In this document: piece by piece, positions 1-5,579 of the stretch
Position numbering within the stretch: position 1 is the first letter of the stretch
How the letters are laid out: each line of letters starts with the position of its first letter
Assembly (NCBI GenBank): GCA_005778315.1
Contig: SXOW01000186.1
Coordinates: forward strand, 1 to 6,607
DNA from: Acidobacteriota bacterium
GTDB lineage: Bacteria > Acidobacteriota > Vicinamibacteria > Vicinamibacterales > UBA8438
DNA: 6,607 nt
Direction: 5' to 3'
Notes under the pieces: model-generated
The model's input: only the letters and a program-made list of their open reading frames with translations
Told to the model about the DNA's origin: nothing
Databases searched by the model: none
Made by a program: the position numbers and the translations under genes

Positions 1-1170
1 GCCGCCGATTCGGAGGACGACGGACTGTAAGGATTCGGCGATCGCAGCCTCGTCCGCCAGCATGACTAGGGCCACGCCGCAGGCCACGGCGCAGAACGCC
101 GCCTGAGGTCGGCGTCGCGAGAGTGCCACGAGTCCGAGCGCGCTGAGCGAGAGCACCAGGACGCCGTCCGCCGTCAGGATCCGAAAACTGCCGGTGTCGA
201 CCAGCACGAGAGACGCCGCAGCGCCTGCGATGAGCAGAAGCGGCCACTGTGCGACCAAGATGGTGCCGTAGAACCACAGGAGCGCGACCGCGACGCCAAC
301 CGACACGAGATCCACCGCGTAGCCGGCGACCAGCCAGCCCGTCGGAGGGGGCGCGGCACGCAGCGGCACGGCACCCGCCGTGGTCTTGTCCTGGACTCGG
401 AAGGTGGCAATTGGCTCCCGGTCGTCGCCCTCAGTGGTGGGGCCTATCCGGGCCCCGTCGTCGAAGGCATAGTCGATCCAGAGCCGCTGCCGACCGGCCG
501 GGATGGTGAGGTCGACGGTTCTGGTCCGTTCGTACGACGGCTCCAACGCGACCCGCCTGGGGCCAATCGCGATGGTGCCGCTACCCACGTACGTCACGCT
601 GACCTCGCGGTCCGTCGGGTGGGACACAATCCCCCTCCAGTTTGCCGAGAACGGAATGCGCCAGCGCGGAATCGTGCCTTCTTCCCAGTTGTAGTAGTTG
701 AATCGGTTGTCGTTGAAGAATGAGAGGTTCCAGTTCGTGGGCCGGAAGTCGATCTCCCGGTCGACACGGGTGGCCTGGAAGCGGCCGAACGGATTCGCGT
801 AGCTCCGCTCGCACAGGCCAGCTCGCGGCGCTTCGTCCAGAGCGCGGTAGCAGGCGGCAAACCCGGCAAAGCCACCTCCGAAGAACAGGGCGCACTTGGC
901 GGCGAGGCCGATGACGATTGTCACCGTCGCGATGGTGACCGCGCGAGACCACATCGCGCCGATGGCGGACTGCCAGCGTCGTCGCAGCCACGGCCACCCC
1001 ACGATCGGCGCGGTCGCCAGGAGCAGGAGGTATTCAGGTAGGGAGTCGAACGGGATGCCGTCGAACGTGTGATAGTTGGCGGCCGGAAGCGCCACGAACG
1101 CCGCCAGAATCGTCAATCGGATCCCAGCGACGCGAACGTGGTGAGGGTCGCTGGAGCGAGTGTCCGCCAT
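1..1170 (-). CDS. Multi-pass membrane protein with large periplasmic beta-rich domain, C-terminus cut by window edge
   Basis: An uninterrupted reading frame of 390 codons starts at ATG 1170-1168 and runs off the left edge, so the C-terminus is missing. Hydrophobic segments lie at about residues 15-32, 45-60 and 77-98. A polar segment of about 180 residues (105-285) follows, rich in Trp, Tyr, Asn and alternating beta-type sequence, with Cys107 and Cys120 near its start. Further hydrophobic segments lie at about 286-308, 312-328, 334-350 and 357-373. This suggests a membrane protein with a sizeable beta-sandwich-like domain in the periplasm between two membrane bundles. That plan occurs in some envelope polysaccharide and GT-C-type proteins, but I see no catalytic motif and do not recognise the family. 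The start lies 25 bp after the preceding minus-strand gene, so the two are probably co-transcribed; only a weak GGACGG precedes the ATG. The frame is open upstream to that gene's end, so an earlier non-ATG start is possible. Coding is well supported; function is unknown. Confidence 0.85.
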   Translation of the reverse strand, partial: MADTRSSDPHHVRVAGIRLTILAAFVALPAANYHTFDGIPFDSLPEYLLLLATAPIVGWPWLRRRWQSAIGAMWSRAVTIATVTIVIGLAAKCALFFGGGFAGFAACYRALDEAPRAGLCERSYANPFGRFQATRVDREIDFRPTNWNLSFFNDNRFNYYNWEEGTIPRWRIPFSANWRGIVSHPTDREVSVTYVGSGTIAIGPRRVALEPSYERTRTVDLTIPAGRQRLWIDYAFDDGARIGPTTEGDDREPIATFRVQDKTTAGAVPLRAAPPPTGWLVAGYAVDLVSVGVAVALLWFYGTILVAQWPLLLIAGAAASLVLVDTGSFRILTADGVLVLSLSALGLVALSRRRPQAAFCAVACGVALVMLADEAAIAESLQSVVLRIGG

Positions 1171-1195
1171 GGACCGTCCGGATGGTCGTTCCGCG

Positions 1196-1576
1196 CTACG
1201 GCTTCTTGATGCTGTACACCTTCGATTGCGTCCGGATGAGGAGCCTGTCTCCCGCGATGGCCGGTGATGCCATGGCCATCCCGCCGAGGCTGTTGACGCC
1301 CATGATCTCGAACTCCCGACCGGCCCTGATGATGTAGGTGTCCCCCTGCTCGCTGAGCGCGAAGATCTTGCCGTTGTAGGCCCACGGCGACGAGGTAAAG
1401 CTCGACCCCACCCGGAGGCGATGTTCGTAGATCTTGTCCCCAGTCGTGACGTCGTAGGCTTCAAAGAACCCGCGGTCCAGCAGGCTGTAGTAGATGTCGT
1501 TTGCGGCGGAGACGACGGTGGAGGCCAACGCCAACCCTAGGGCGCCGGCGATCCAACGGGCATGAAATCGCGTCAT
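1196..1576 (-). CDS. Short secreted protein equal to the C-terminal blades of a PQQ-like beta-propeller
   Basis: The 126-residue product has a clear signal peptide: Arg and His in the n-region, hydrophobic residues 9-20, and likely cleavage after Val-Ser-Ala (residues 22-24). The mature part is about 100 residues. It begins directly with a propeller blade (IYYSLLDRGFFEAYDVTTG, residues 28-46) and continues with SSPWAYNGKIFALSEQGDTY (62-81). It closes with the typical end of PQQ-binding-like proteins: an AG.EFEIM..NSLGG segment (85-99), then ASPAIAGDRLLIRT (103-116). Full-length secreted members of this family are usually about 400 residues with seven or eight blades, so only about two blades remain here. 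It could be a product of internal deletion that kept the export signal, or a genuine mini-protein that pairs with another propeller. No catalytic residues or PQQ ligands can be assigned. A GAGG lies about 12 bp before the ATG, a weak ribosome site. It sits between a secreted protein and a membrane protein on the same strand. Confidence 0.85.
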   Translation of the reverse strand: MTRFHARWIAGALGLALASTVVSAANDIYYSLLDRGFFEAYDVTTGDKIYEHRLRVGSSFTSSPWAYNGKIFALSEQGDTYIIRAGREFEIMGVNSLGGMAMASPAIAGDRLLIRTQSKVYSIKKP

Positions 1577-1652
1577 GGGTGTAGTGCCTCAAGCACGTTC
1601 AGATAATTGACAGACGACCTGGTCAGGCCGCAGCCAAGGCCTCGTCTCGCTG

Positions 1653-2207
1653 CTATCGACCGGGCAGCATGAGATGGGCCGACGAGGTCCCCGCCTCCAT
1701 GATCCAGCTACCGGTCTTGGTATAGCTACCCTGGTCCGGGAGACCAAGCGATTCGGCCGTGGCAAACGGCACCGCCAGGGTCAGGTGGATGCTCGCCGAA
1801 TCGGCGTCCTCTCCGTTCAAGGTGTAGTAGACACTCCCAACCTTCGAGACTTTCCGAGTGCCGTCCGCTTCGGCCGCGTCGCGCATCGCTCGAATCTCCT
1901 CCGGCGTTTTGCCTGACATGGCCCAGGCTCGATTCTGTTTGACGCGGTCCAGGTTTTCTTCGCTCGTGCATTGCACGCTGAAGGACTGGTTCGGCTCGTC
2001 AGAGCGATCCCAGCACATCAGTCCGTTCGACCCGCCGCGCAGCACCTCATGGCTGCCATCGGCCGCCATGCGGATCACCATCGCGTCGGCCTGCATGGAC
2101 GGCGGTGCCGCCAGCGTCGCGCGCGCAATCACTTCCGCGTCTGACTGGGCTTGAGCCGGAACCGAGGTCACGCATGCGACGCCTACCGCGAACAAGAACC
2201 GTTTCAT
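1653..2207 (-). CDS. Secreted protein of unknown function with a conserved-looking Cys pair
   Basis: The product is 184 residues. I chose ATG 2207 over the in-frame start at 2234 because a strong GGAGGAG Shine-Dalgarno lies just before it and the signal peptide then begins properly (MKRFLFAVGVACV, cleavage near PAQA at residues 17-20). The mature protein contains NGLMCWDRS (61-69) and SFSVQC (75-80), giving Cys65 and Cys80, which could form a disulfide. A charged helical stretch (residues 82-118) follows, then a beta-like C-terminal half ending GSWIMEAGTSSAHLMLPGR (166-184). I believe short secreted proteins with a similar Trp-Ile-Met...Gly-Thr-Ser...Met...Pro-Gly ending occur in Acidobacteriota, but that is from memory and no function is known to me. 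A candidate extended -10 promoter lies upstream, separating it from the DUF418 gene. The two downstream minus-strand genes probably follow in the same transcript (gaps of 76 and 25 bp). Confidence 0.9.
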   Translation of the reverse strand: MKRFLFAVGVACVTSVPAQAQSDAEVIARATLAAPPSMQADAMVIRMAADGSHEVLRGGSNGLMCWDRSDEPNQSFSVQCTSEENLDRVKQNRAWAMSGKTPEEIRAMRDAAEADGTRKVSKVGSVYYTLNGEDADSASIHLTLAVPFATAESLGLPDQGSYTKTGSWIMEAGTSSAHLMLPGR

Positions 2208-2211
2208 CCCA

Positions 2212-2218
2212 CTCCTCC
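2212..2218 (-). promoter_or_regulatory. Ribosome binding site that fixes the start at 2207
   Basis: On the minus strand GGAGGAG is followed by TGGG and then ATG. This near-perfect anti-16S match lies at normal spacing from ATG 2207. It falls inside the frame of the longer 2234 start, arguing that the longer start is not used. Confidence 0.8.
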
Positions 2219-2260
2219 ATTTCGACCGGGCCACGCCGACGGTCGCGTCACGATCTGCGA

Positions 2261-2269
2261 ATTATGGCA
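2261..2269 (-). promoter_or_regulatory. Candidate extended -10 promoter for the secreted-protein gene
   Basis: The minus strand reads TGC-CATAAT: five of six matches to TATAAT with a TG dinucleotide in the extended -10 position. No good -35 box lies 16-18 bp further upstream, as expected for an extended -10 promoter. Transcription would begin near 2254 and give a leader of about 46 nt carrying the GGAGGAG site. The site is an AT-rich island in a GC-rich gap of 97 bp. Confidence 0.45.
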
Positions 2270-2304
2270 TGCGAACAGGGAGCCCACCACCGCACGGCCG
2301 GCCG

Positions 2305-3447
2305 CTACCTGTCGAGGCGCAGGGGCTGCCAGACGCCGTACGTCAGGGAGCGCCACAACCACTCGGCAGGACCGAGACGGAATCGGGCGATCCACCAGCG
2401 GCTGAGTGCGACTTGCGCCGCGAAAATGACGCACACCACCGGTAGCCCGGTGACGACACCGAATCGGCCGTGGAGCCCGGCCCCGTATCCGTACAGGAGG
2501 GTCGTCACCACCACCGTTTGCAGCAGGTAATTGCTCAGCGCCATCCGACCGACCGCGGCCAGCCCCGCGAGCCGCCGTTGCCACTGGACGTCTCTCAGCG
2601 CCAGTAAGATGACGGCCGCATAGAACAGACCCATCAATGCGCTGCCCACATCCAAGAGGGTCGGAATCAGCGGCCGCAGCATCGTGGGTACCAACGTCGG
2701 CGCGGTCAGCACGAGGGCCACGACCGCCGCTTGGAGACCGATACCGACGCCGAGCAGCCACCACCGTGCGCGGGCGAGCGGCCCGTCGGCGCCCGTCACC
2801 AGGTCGAGTCTCCGCCGCCGGCCCAGGTAGAGTCCGACCACGAAATACGGGAATGGCCCCAGCGCGCGCAGATCCACCGCCTCGCGGCGAAACCGGGCCA
2901 CGTTCTGGCTGACGACCTCAGCCAGGCTCGCGTTGGCGTACACGAGGGCCGGCCGCTCACCCGGCCCGGTCTCGGCCGGCGCGAGGCTGCCCAGCAGTGG
3001 CGGAGCGATCAAGCCGACGACGCCCACGACGACAAGTGTGCGTGTCGAGGCTGTCCGCAAGGGGAGTAACAGCACGCCGAGCAGGGCGTAGCGGTGAAGG
3101 ATTTCCAGCGGATGGAGCAGCGCGTGGGCCAGGCCCAGGAGCAAGAGAGTCAGGAGCCGACGCACGTAGACCGGCGCGAACGCGGTCCCGCGGGCGGCGG
3201 CGCGATCGACTTGCATCGCGAAGCCGACGCCGAAGAGCACCGAGAACAGCGTAAAGAACTTGCCGTCGGCGAGGAATTGAACCAGCGGAGCGCCCCACGC
3301 GTCAGCGCCGCCCTGGTCCGGGAGCCCCTGCTGAGAGAAGTACCCGAAATTGACGACGAGCATGCCCCCGACCGCCCAGCCCCGGAGCACGTCCAGCGAG
3401 AGCACCCGGTCTTTGCCGGACACCGGCGCATCCGTGCGTCGGGACAT
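2305..3447 (-). CDS. DUF418 / YeiB-family integral membrane protein
   Basis: The product is 380 residues from ATG 3447. The N-terminus carries the family signature RVLSLDVLRGWAVGGMLVVN (residues 14-33). The C-terminus carries the other two DUF418 hallmarks: VGRMALSNYLLQ (299-310) and FRLGPAEWLWRSLTYG (356-371). About eight to ten hydrophobic segments lie between, including 96-113, 118-130, 137-153, 196-208, 229-248, 267-284, 303-320 and 332-348. The length is normal for the family. DUF418 proteins resemble the acyltransferase-3 group of membrane proteins and are suspected to modify or move envelope components, but their reaction is not established. The frame stays open upstream to an ATG at 3534. 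I rejected that start because it overlaps the Fe-S gene by 41 bp and adds a Pro-rich, non-family leader. The ribosome site is weak. A candidate promoter over the end of the upstream gene suggests separate or additional transcription. Confidence 0.93.
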   Translation of the reverse strand: MSRRTDAPVSGKDRVLSLDVLRGWAVGGMLVVNFGYFSQQGLPDQGGADAWGAPLVQFLADGKFFTLFSVLFGVGFAMQVDRAAARGTAFAPVYVRRLLTLLLLGLAHALLHPLEILHRYALLGVLLLPLRTASTRTLVVVGVVGLIAPPLLGSLAPAETGPGERPALVYANASLAEVVSQNVARFRREAVDLRALGPFPYFVVGLYLGRRRRLDLVTGADGPLARARWWLLGVGIGLQAAVVALVLTAPTLVPTMLRPLIPTLLDVGSALMGLFYAAVILLALRDVQWQRRLAGLAAVGRMALSNYLLQTVVVTTLLYGYGAGLHGRFGVVTGLPVVCVIFAAQVALSRWWIARFRLGPAEWLWRSLTYGVWQPLRLDR

Positions 3448-3468
3448 CTGGGTTGTCACAGTGGGGGC

Positions 3469-3497
3469 AGTATACCGGCCCGTCGCGCCCTCGTCAG
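3469..3497 (-). promoter_or_regulatory. Candidate sigma-70 type promoter for the DUF418 gene
   Basis: On the minus strand CTGACG (3497-3492, four of six to TTGACA) and TATACT (3474-3469, five of six to TATAAT) are separated by exactly 17 bp. The -35 box overlaps the TGA stop of the NosR-like Fe-S gene. Transcription would start near 3462, about 15 nt before ATG 3447, giving a very short leader. Match and spacing are good, but chance cannot be excluded by reading. Confidence 0.4.
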
Positions 3498-4549
3498 CCG
3501 GTGACGGCGGCCTTGGCGGAGGACAGGGTGTCACGCAGCTTCGCGCGCGCCAGAATCAGCCAGTGTGGGCAGCGCGCCTTGTCGTGGTAGAGCCGCTCGC
3601 AGTCGTCGCACCGTACGCATTCGGTGAGGACAATCTCTGGCCCGCGGATGGCGCCCCACTCGCAGGTCTTCTCGCAGAGTTTGCAGGTGTTGCAGGCCGA
3701 CCAGCGTTTGATCTTGAAGACCGTCAGCTTCGAGAGCAGTGCCAGCGCGGCACCGACAGGGCAGAGGAACCGGCAATACAGATTGCGCACCAACACGGTG
3801 GCGACGAGCAAGACGGCGAGCCCGATCCACATGCCGGTCGAGCCGCGTCGGGTGAACATCCAGAACGGCTCAACATAGTGAAACGCCGTGATGTTGGTGG
3901 TGACGAAGAAATACACCAGTGTGCTGCCGAGCAGGCCGTATTTGATCCAGACGGCGCGCCGCTCCAGCCAGGTCGGCACCTCTAGCCGCAATCTCGCCGG
4001 CACGAAGCGGTCCAGTAGCTGCGTCAGTGCCCCATACGCGCAGACTCGGCCGCAGTACAGCCGACCCCACAGCACGGTGGAGACCACCGTGAAGCCTGCG
4101 AACAGATACCACGCGAGGTTGTACCTCAAGACCGGCATGTTGCCGACCATCACGCTGTAGATGTTGACCACCGAAATCAGCTGGCTCTTGGCGAAGCCCA
4201 TGTAGCCGATGGCCACCACGAAGGTCACATACTTGAGCCAGACACTCTTTCGAAAAAAACTGACCATCGTCAACGCGGCGAAACCGGTGAAGAGCACCAT
4301 GTCGAGCGCCTGGCTGCGCAGCAGCGTGGCCCAGGTCTCGACCTCTTCTTCCTCGTCGTCGAAGTCCCACAGGTCCTCTGTGTCATCCTCCGAATCGTCG
4401 AGCGGACCATCGAGCGAGGCGGCGGCTTCCGGATCGGGGGTCTCGTCGGCGGGCTGGGCCAGGGTGATGGCCTGCGCGGGGGCAGCGGGGCCCGTCCCGA
4501 TGAGCACCAGCGCCGCGACCAGGGCCCAGAACCAGTGTCGAGCCGTCAT
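3494..4549 (-). CDS. NosR/NirI-type polytopic membrane protein with [4Fe-4S] clusters (C-terminal half of a split NosR)
   Basis: The product is 351 residues. A signal-peptide-like or anchor segment (6-27, ending AQA) is followed by a very acidic linker (35-71, 20 Asp/Glu of 37), then membrane segments at about 82-99, 103-121, 143-161, 200-220 and 238-256. The NosR-type cysteine motifs are all present: YCGRVCAYG (Cys166, Cys170), YCRFLCPVG (Cys259, Cys263), CNTCKLCEKTC (286, 289, 292, 296) and CVRCDDC with a late fourth Cys before Pro (311, 314, 317, 327). The wide last spacing with YHDKARCP is characteristic of NosR/NirI. The last two motifs would hold two [4Fe-4S] clusters on the cytoplasmic side and pass electrons through the membrane to the periplasm. 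The separate FMN protein just upstream supplies the domain missing here, and the ATGA overlap implies translational coupling and one complex. In the first motif the usual Cys-Pro is Cys-Ala. No nosZ is visible, so the name NosR would overstate its role. Confidence 0.92.
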   Translation of the reverse strand: MTARHWFWALVAALVLIGTGPAAPAQAITLAQPADETPDPEAAASLDGPLDDSEDDTEDLWDFDDEEEEVETWATLLRSQALDMVLFTGFAALTMVSFFRKSVWLKYVTFVVAIGYMGFAKSQLISVVNIYSVMVGNMPVLRYNLAWYLFAGFTVVSTVLWGRLYCGRVCAYGALTQLLDRFVPARLRLEVPTWLERRAVWIKYGLLGSTLVYFFVTTNITAFHYVEPFWMFTRRGSTGMWIGLAVLLVATVLVRNLYCRFLCPVGAALALLSKLTVFKIKRWSACNTCKLCEKTCEWGAIRGPEIVLTECVRCDDCERLYHDKARCPHWLILARAKLRDTLSSAKAAVTG

Positions 4550-5061
4550 TGGGCGTCGGTCGGAACCAGGAACTGTTTGGCAAGCCGGCGAGAGCCGTTG
4601 CGGATTGCGCGCGATGCGGAGCGCACGGAGATGGTCGCCGTGGCCACCGCATCAATATCCTCACCGACGCGGAAGCGCTCGCGGATACTCTTCTGCACGA
4701 ACTGCGCGGCGAATTCCGGCGTGTCGACCGAAAACGAACCGTAGGGTTCCTGGTGGCCGACGACCAACACGCCCGTAATACGTGCGTTCAGGTCCACCCC
4801 AACCAGGATCTGTATGGGGCCGTCATACCCCCGCTCCAGCGGCTCGAGGTCGGTCGTGTAGAACGCGTAGCCGACCAGCGTCCGGTCGCTGTCGGTCCCA
4901 GCGTAGGCCTTGAAGTGCGGCGGTGACCCGTCCTTTGGCGAAAAAGAGGTCGCATCCGGAAGCAGTCGGGCCAGCCGGTCCTTCACCATCGGGTCCAGGA
5001 CCGGTTGCCCGTGCAGACCAACGACGGTGACGAAGAGCAGCCCGAGCGTCAGGAATCTCAT
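4546..5061 (-). CDS. Exported FMN-binding-domain protein (N-terminal half of a split NosR)
   Basis: The product is 171 residues from ATG 5061, with a signal peptide (MRFLTLGLLFVTVVGLHGQ). A GTG at 5082 would add seven residues ahead of it, without a ribosome site. The mature domain has the FMN_bind pattern seen in NosR, RnfG and NqrC. These elements are GYDGPIQILVGVDLNARITG (residues 78-97), VVGHQEPYGSFSVDTPEF (100-117) and the flavinylation segment DAVATATIS (137-145). In this family ApbE links FMN covalently to the last Thr of a D-x-x-(S/T)-G-A-T type motif, here Thr143. The usual Ser-Gly before Ala-Thr is Ala-Thr. The domain would lie in the periplasm and receive electrons from the overlapping Fe-S membrane protein, whose ATG is inside this gene's stop (ATGA at 4546-4549). 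In classical NosR both parts are one chain of about 700 residues. No apbE gene is in the window. The family is clear; the physiological acceptor is not. Confidence 0.92.
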   Translation of the reverse strand: MRFLTLGLLFVTVVGLHGQPVLDPMVKDRLARLLPDATSFSPKDGSPPHFKAYAGTDSDRTLVGYAFYTTDLEPLERGYDGPIQILVGVDLNARITGVLVVGHQEPYGSFSVDTPEFAAQFVQKSIRERFRVGEDIDAVATATISVRSASRAIRNGSRRLAKQFLVPTDAQ

Positions 5062-5108
5062 AGGTACCGGATAGAATTCCACGGAGTGTAACGCACTAGG
5101 GGGAAAGC
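5062..5108. promoter_or_regulatory. Divergent intergenic region between the NosR-like pair and the plus-strand genes
   Basis: This 47-bp gap must hold, or adjoin, promoters for both directions. Rightward, TAGAAT at 5072-5077 matches five of six -10 positions but has no clear -35. Leftward, TACACT at 5091-5086 matches four of six, again without a good -35. An AGGGGGA ribosome site at 5098-5104 precedes ATG 5109. No operator palindrome is seen beyond short restriction-type sites. Confidence 0.35.
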
Positions 5109-5576
5109 ATGCAGTCGATCCGGTCGGGCTCGTACGACGGAATTCTTGTCGCGCTGTCTCTCATGACCGTCGTCCCGGCGGCCGGGGCCCAGGACCGGCT
5201 GCTGAACACCACCGCTCTGGACTGCGCGTTCAGCGCCATCGCGACCGCTGCCTGGGTCGAGGGGAACGCCGGGGCTGAGGTGAAGCCGTCCACGTTGTCC
5301 CTCCGGTTCGAGGAAATCGATGCCGACGGCGCGACGGCGGAGATTGTGGGGCCCTACGGCGCGTCACAGATCATCGTCCGCCAGACCGGCGACTATCTGC
5401 ATCTCGTGCAGATGTTCACGGTGGGTCCGCTCTACACGACGACGGTCATCGATCGGGAGACGAAGGACGGCCGTTTCATGGCGGTGCACACCCGTCACGA
5501 GTACACCGATACGCAACTGATTGGATTCACGTCCAGACCAGAGCAGTACTACGGCGACTGCGCCGTAGAGCCCTAA
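5109..5576 (+). CDS. Small exported protein of unknown function
   Basis: The product is 155 residues. The start is supported by AGGGGGA ending 4 bp before the ATG and by a signal peptide (hydrophobic core about residues 11-22, cleavage near PAAGAQ at 23-28). The mature domain is about 127 residues. It is mostly beta-type sequence, with IDADGATAEIVGPYG (70-84), DYLHLVQMFTVGPLYTTTVI (95-114) and FMAVHTRHEY (123-132). It contains two cysteines, Cys39 near the start and Cys151 near the end, which could close the fold by a disulfide. I recognise no family. Paired strands with a turn at Gly-Pro suggest a lipocalin-like or barrel-like small domain, but that is inference from texture only. It heads the rightward transcript, with the M1 peptidase starting 3 bp after its stop, and is divergent from the redox pair. 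Confidence 0.88.
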   Translation: MQSIRSGSYDGILVALSLMTVVPAAGAQDRLLNTTALDCAFSAIATAAWVEGNAGAEVKPSTLSLRFEEIDADGATAEIVGPYGASQIIVRQTGDYLHLVQMFTVGPLYTTTVIDRETKDGRFMAVHTRHEYTDTQLIGFTSRPEQYYGDCAVEP

Positions 5577-5579
5577 GCC

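Noticed and set aside
1577..1652. Possible terminator between the secreted protein and the short propeller gene
   Set aside because: Only a 5-bp AGGCC/GGCCT stem with an 8-nt loop and no T-tract can be found; this is too weak to call.
3445..3534. Longer start for the DUF418 protein at 3534
   Set aside because: It would overlap the upstream gene by 41 bp and add a Pro-rich leader not typical of the family; ATG 3447 places the signature at the usual distance from the N-terminus.
3350..3985. A 211-codon plus-strand reading frame
   Set aside because: It lies opposite the DUF418 and NosR-like Fe-S genes, whose signature motifs prove the minus-strand frame; the shadow's product has no membrane or domain features.
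4253..4259. Run of seven A (seven T on the coding strand) in the Fe-S gene as a possible slippage or sequencing-error site
   Set aside because: The frame reads through with membrane segments and Cys motifs intact on both sides, so no frameshift is needed.
4209..4778. A 189-codon plus-strand reading frame rich in Ser
   Set aside because: The Ser runs are the antisense reading of the acidic Asp/Glu codons of the Fe-S protein.
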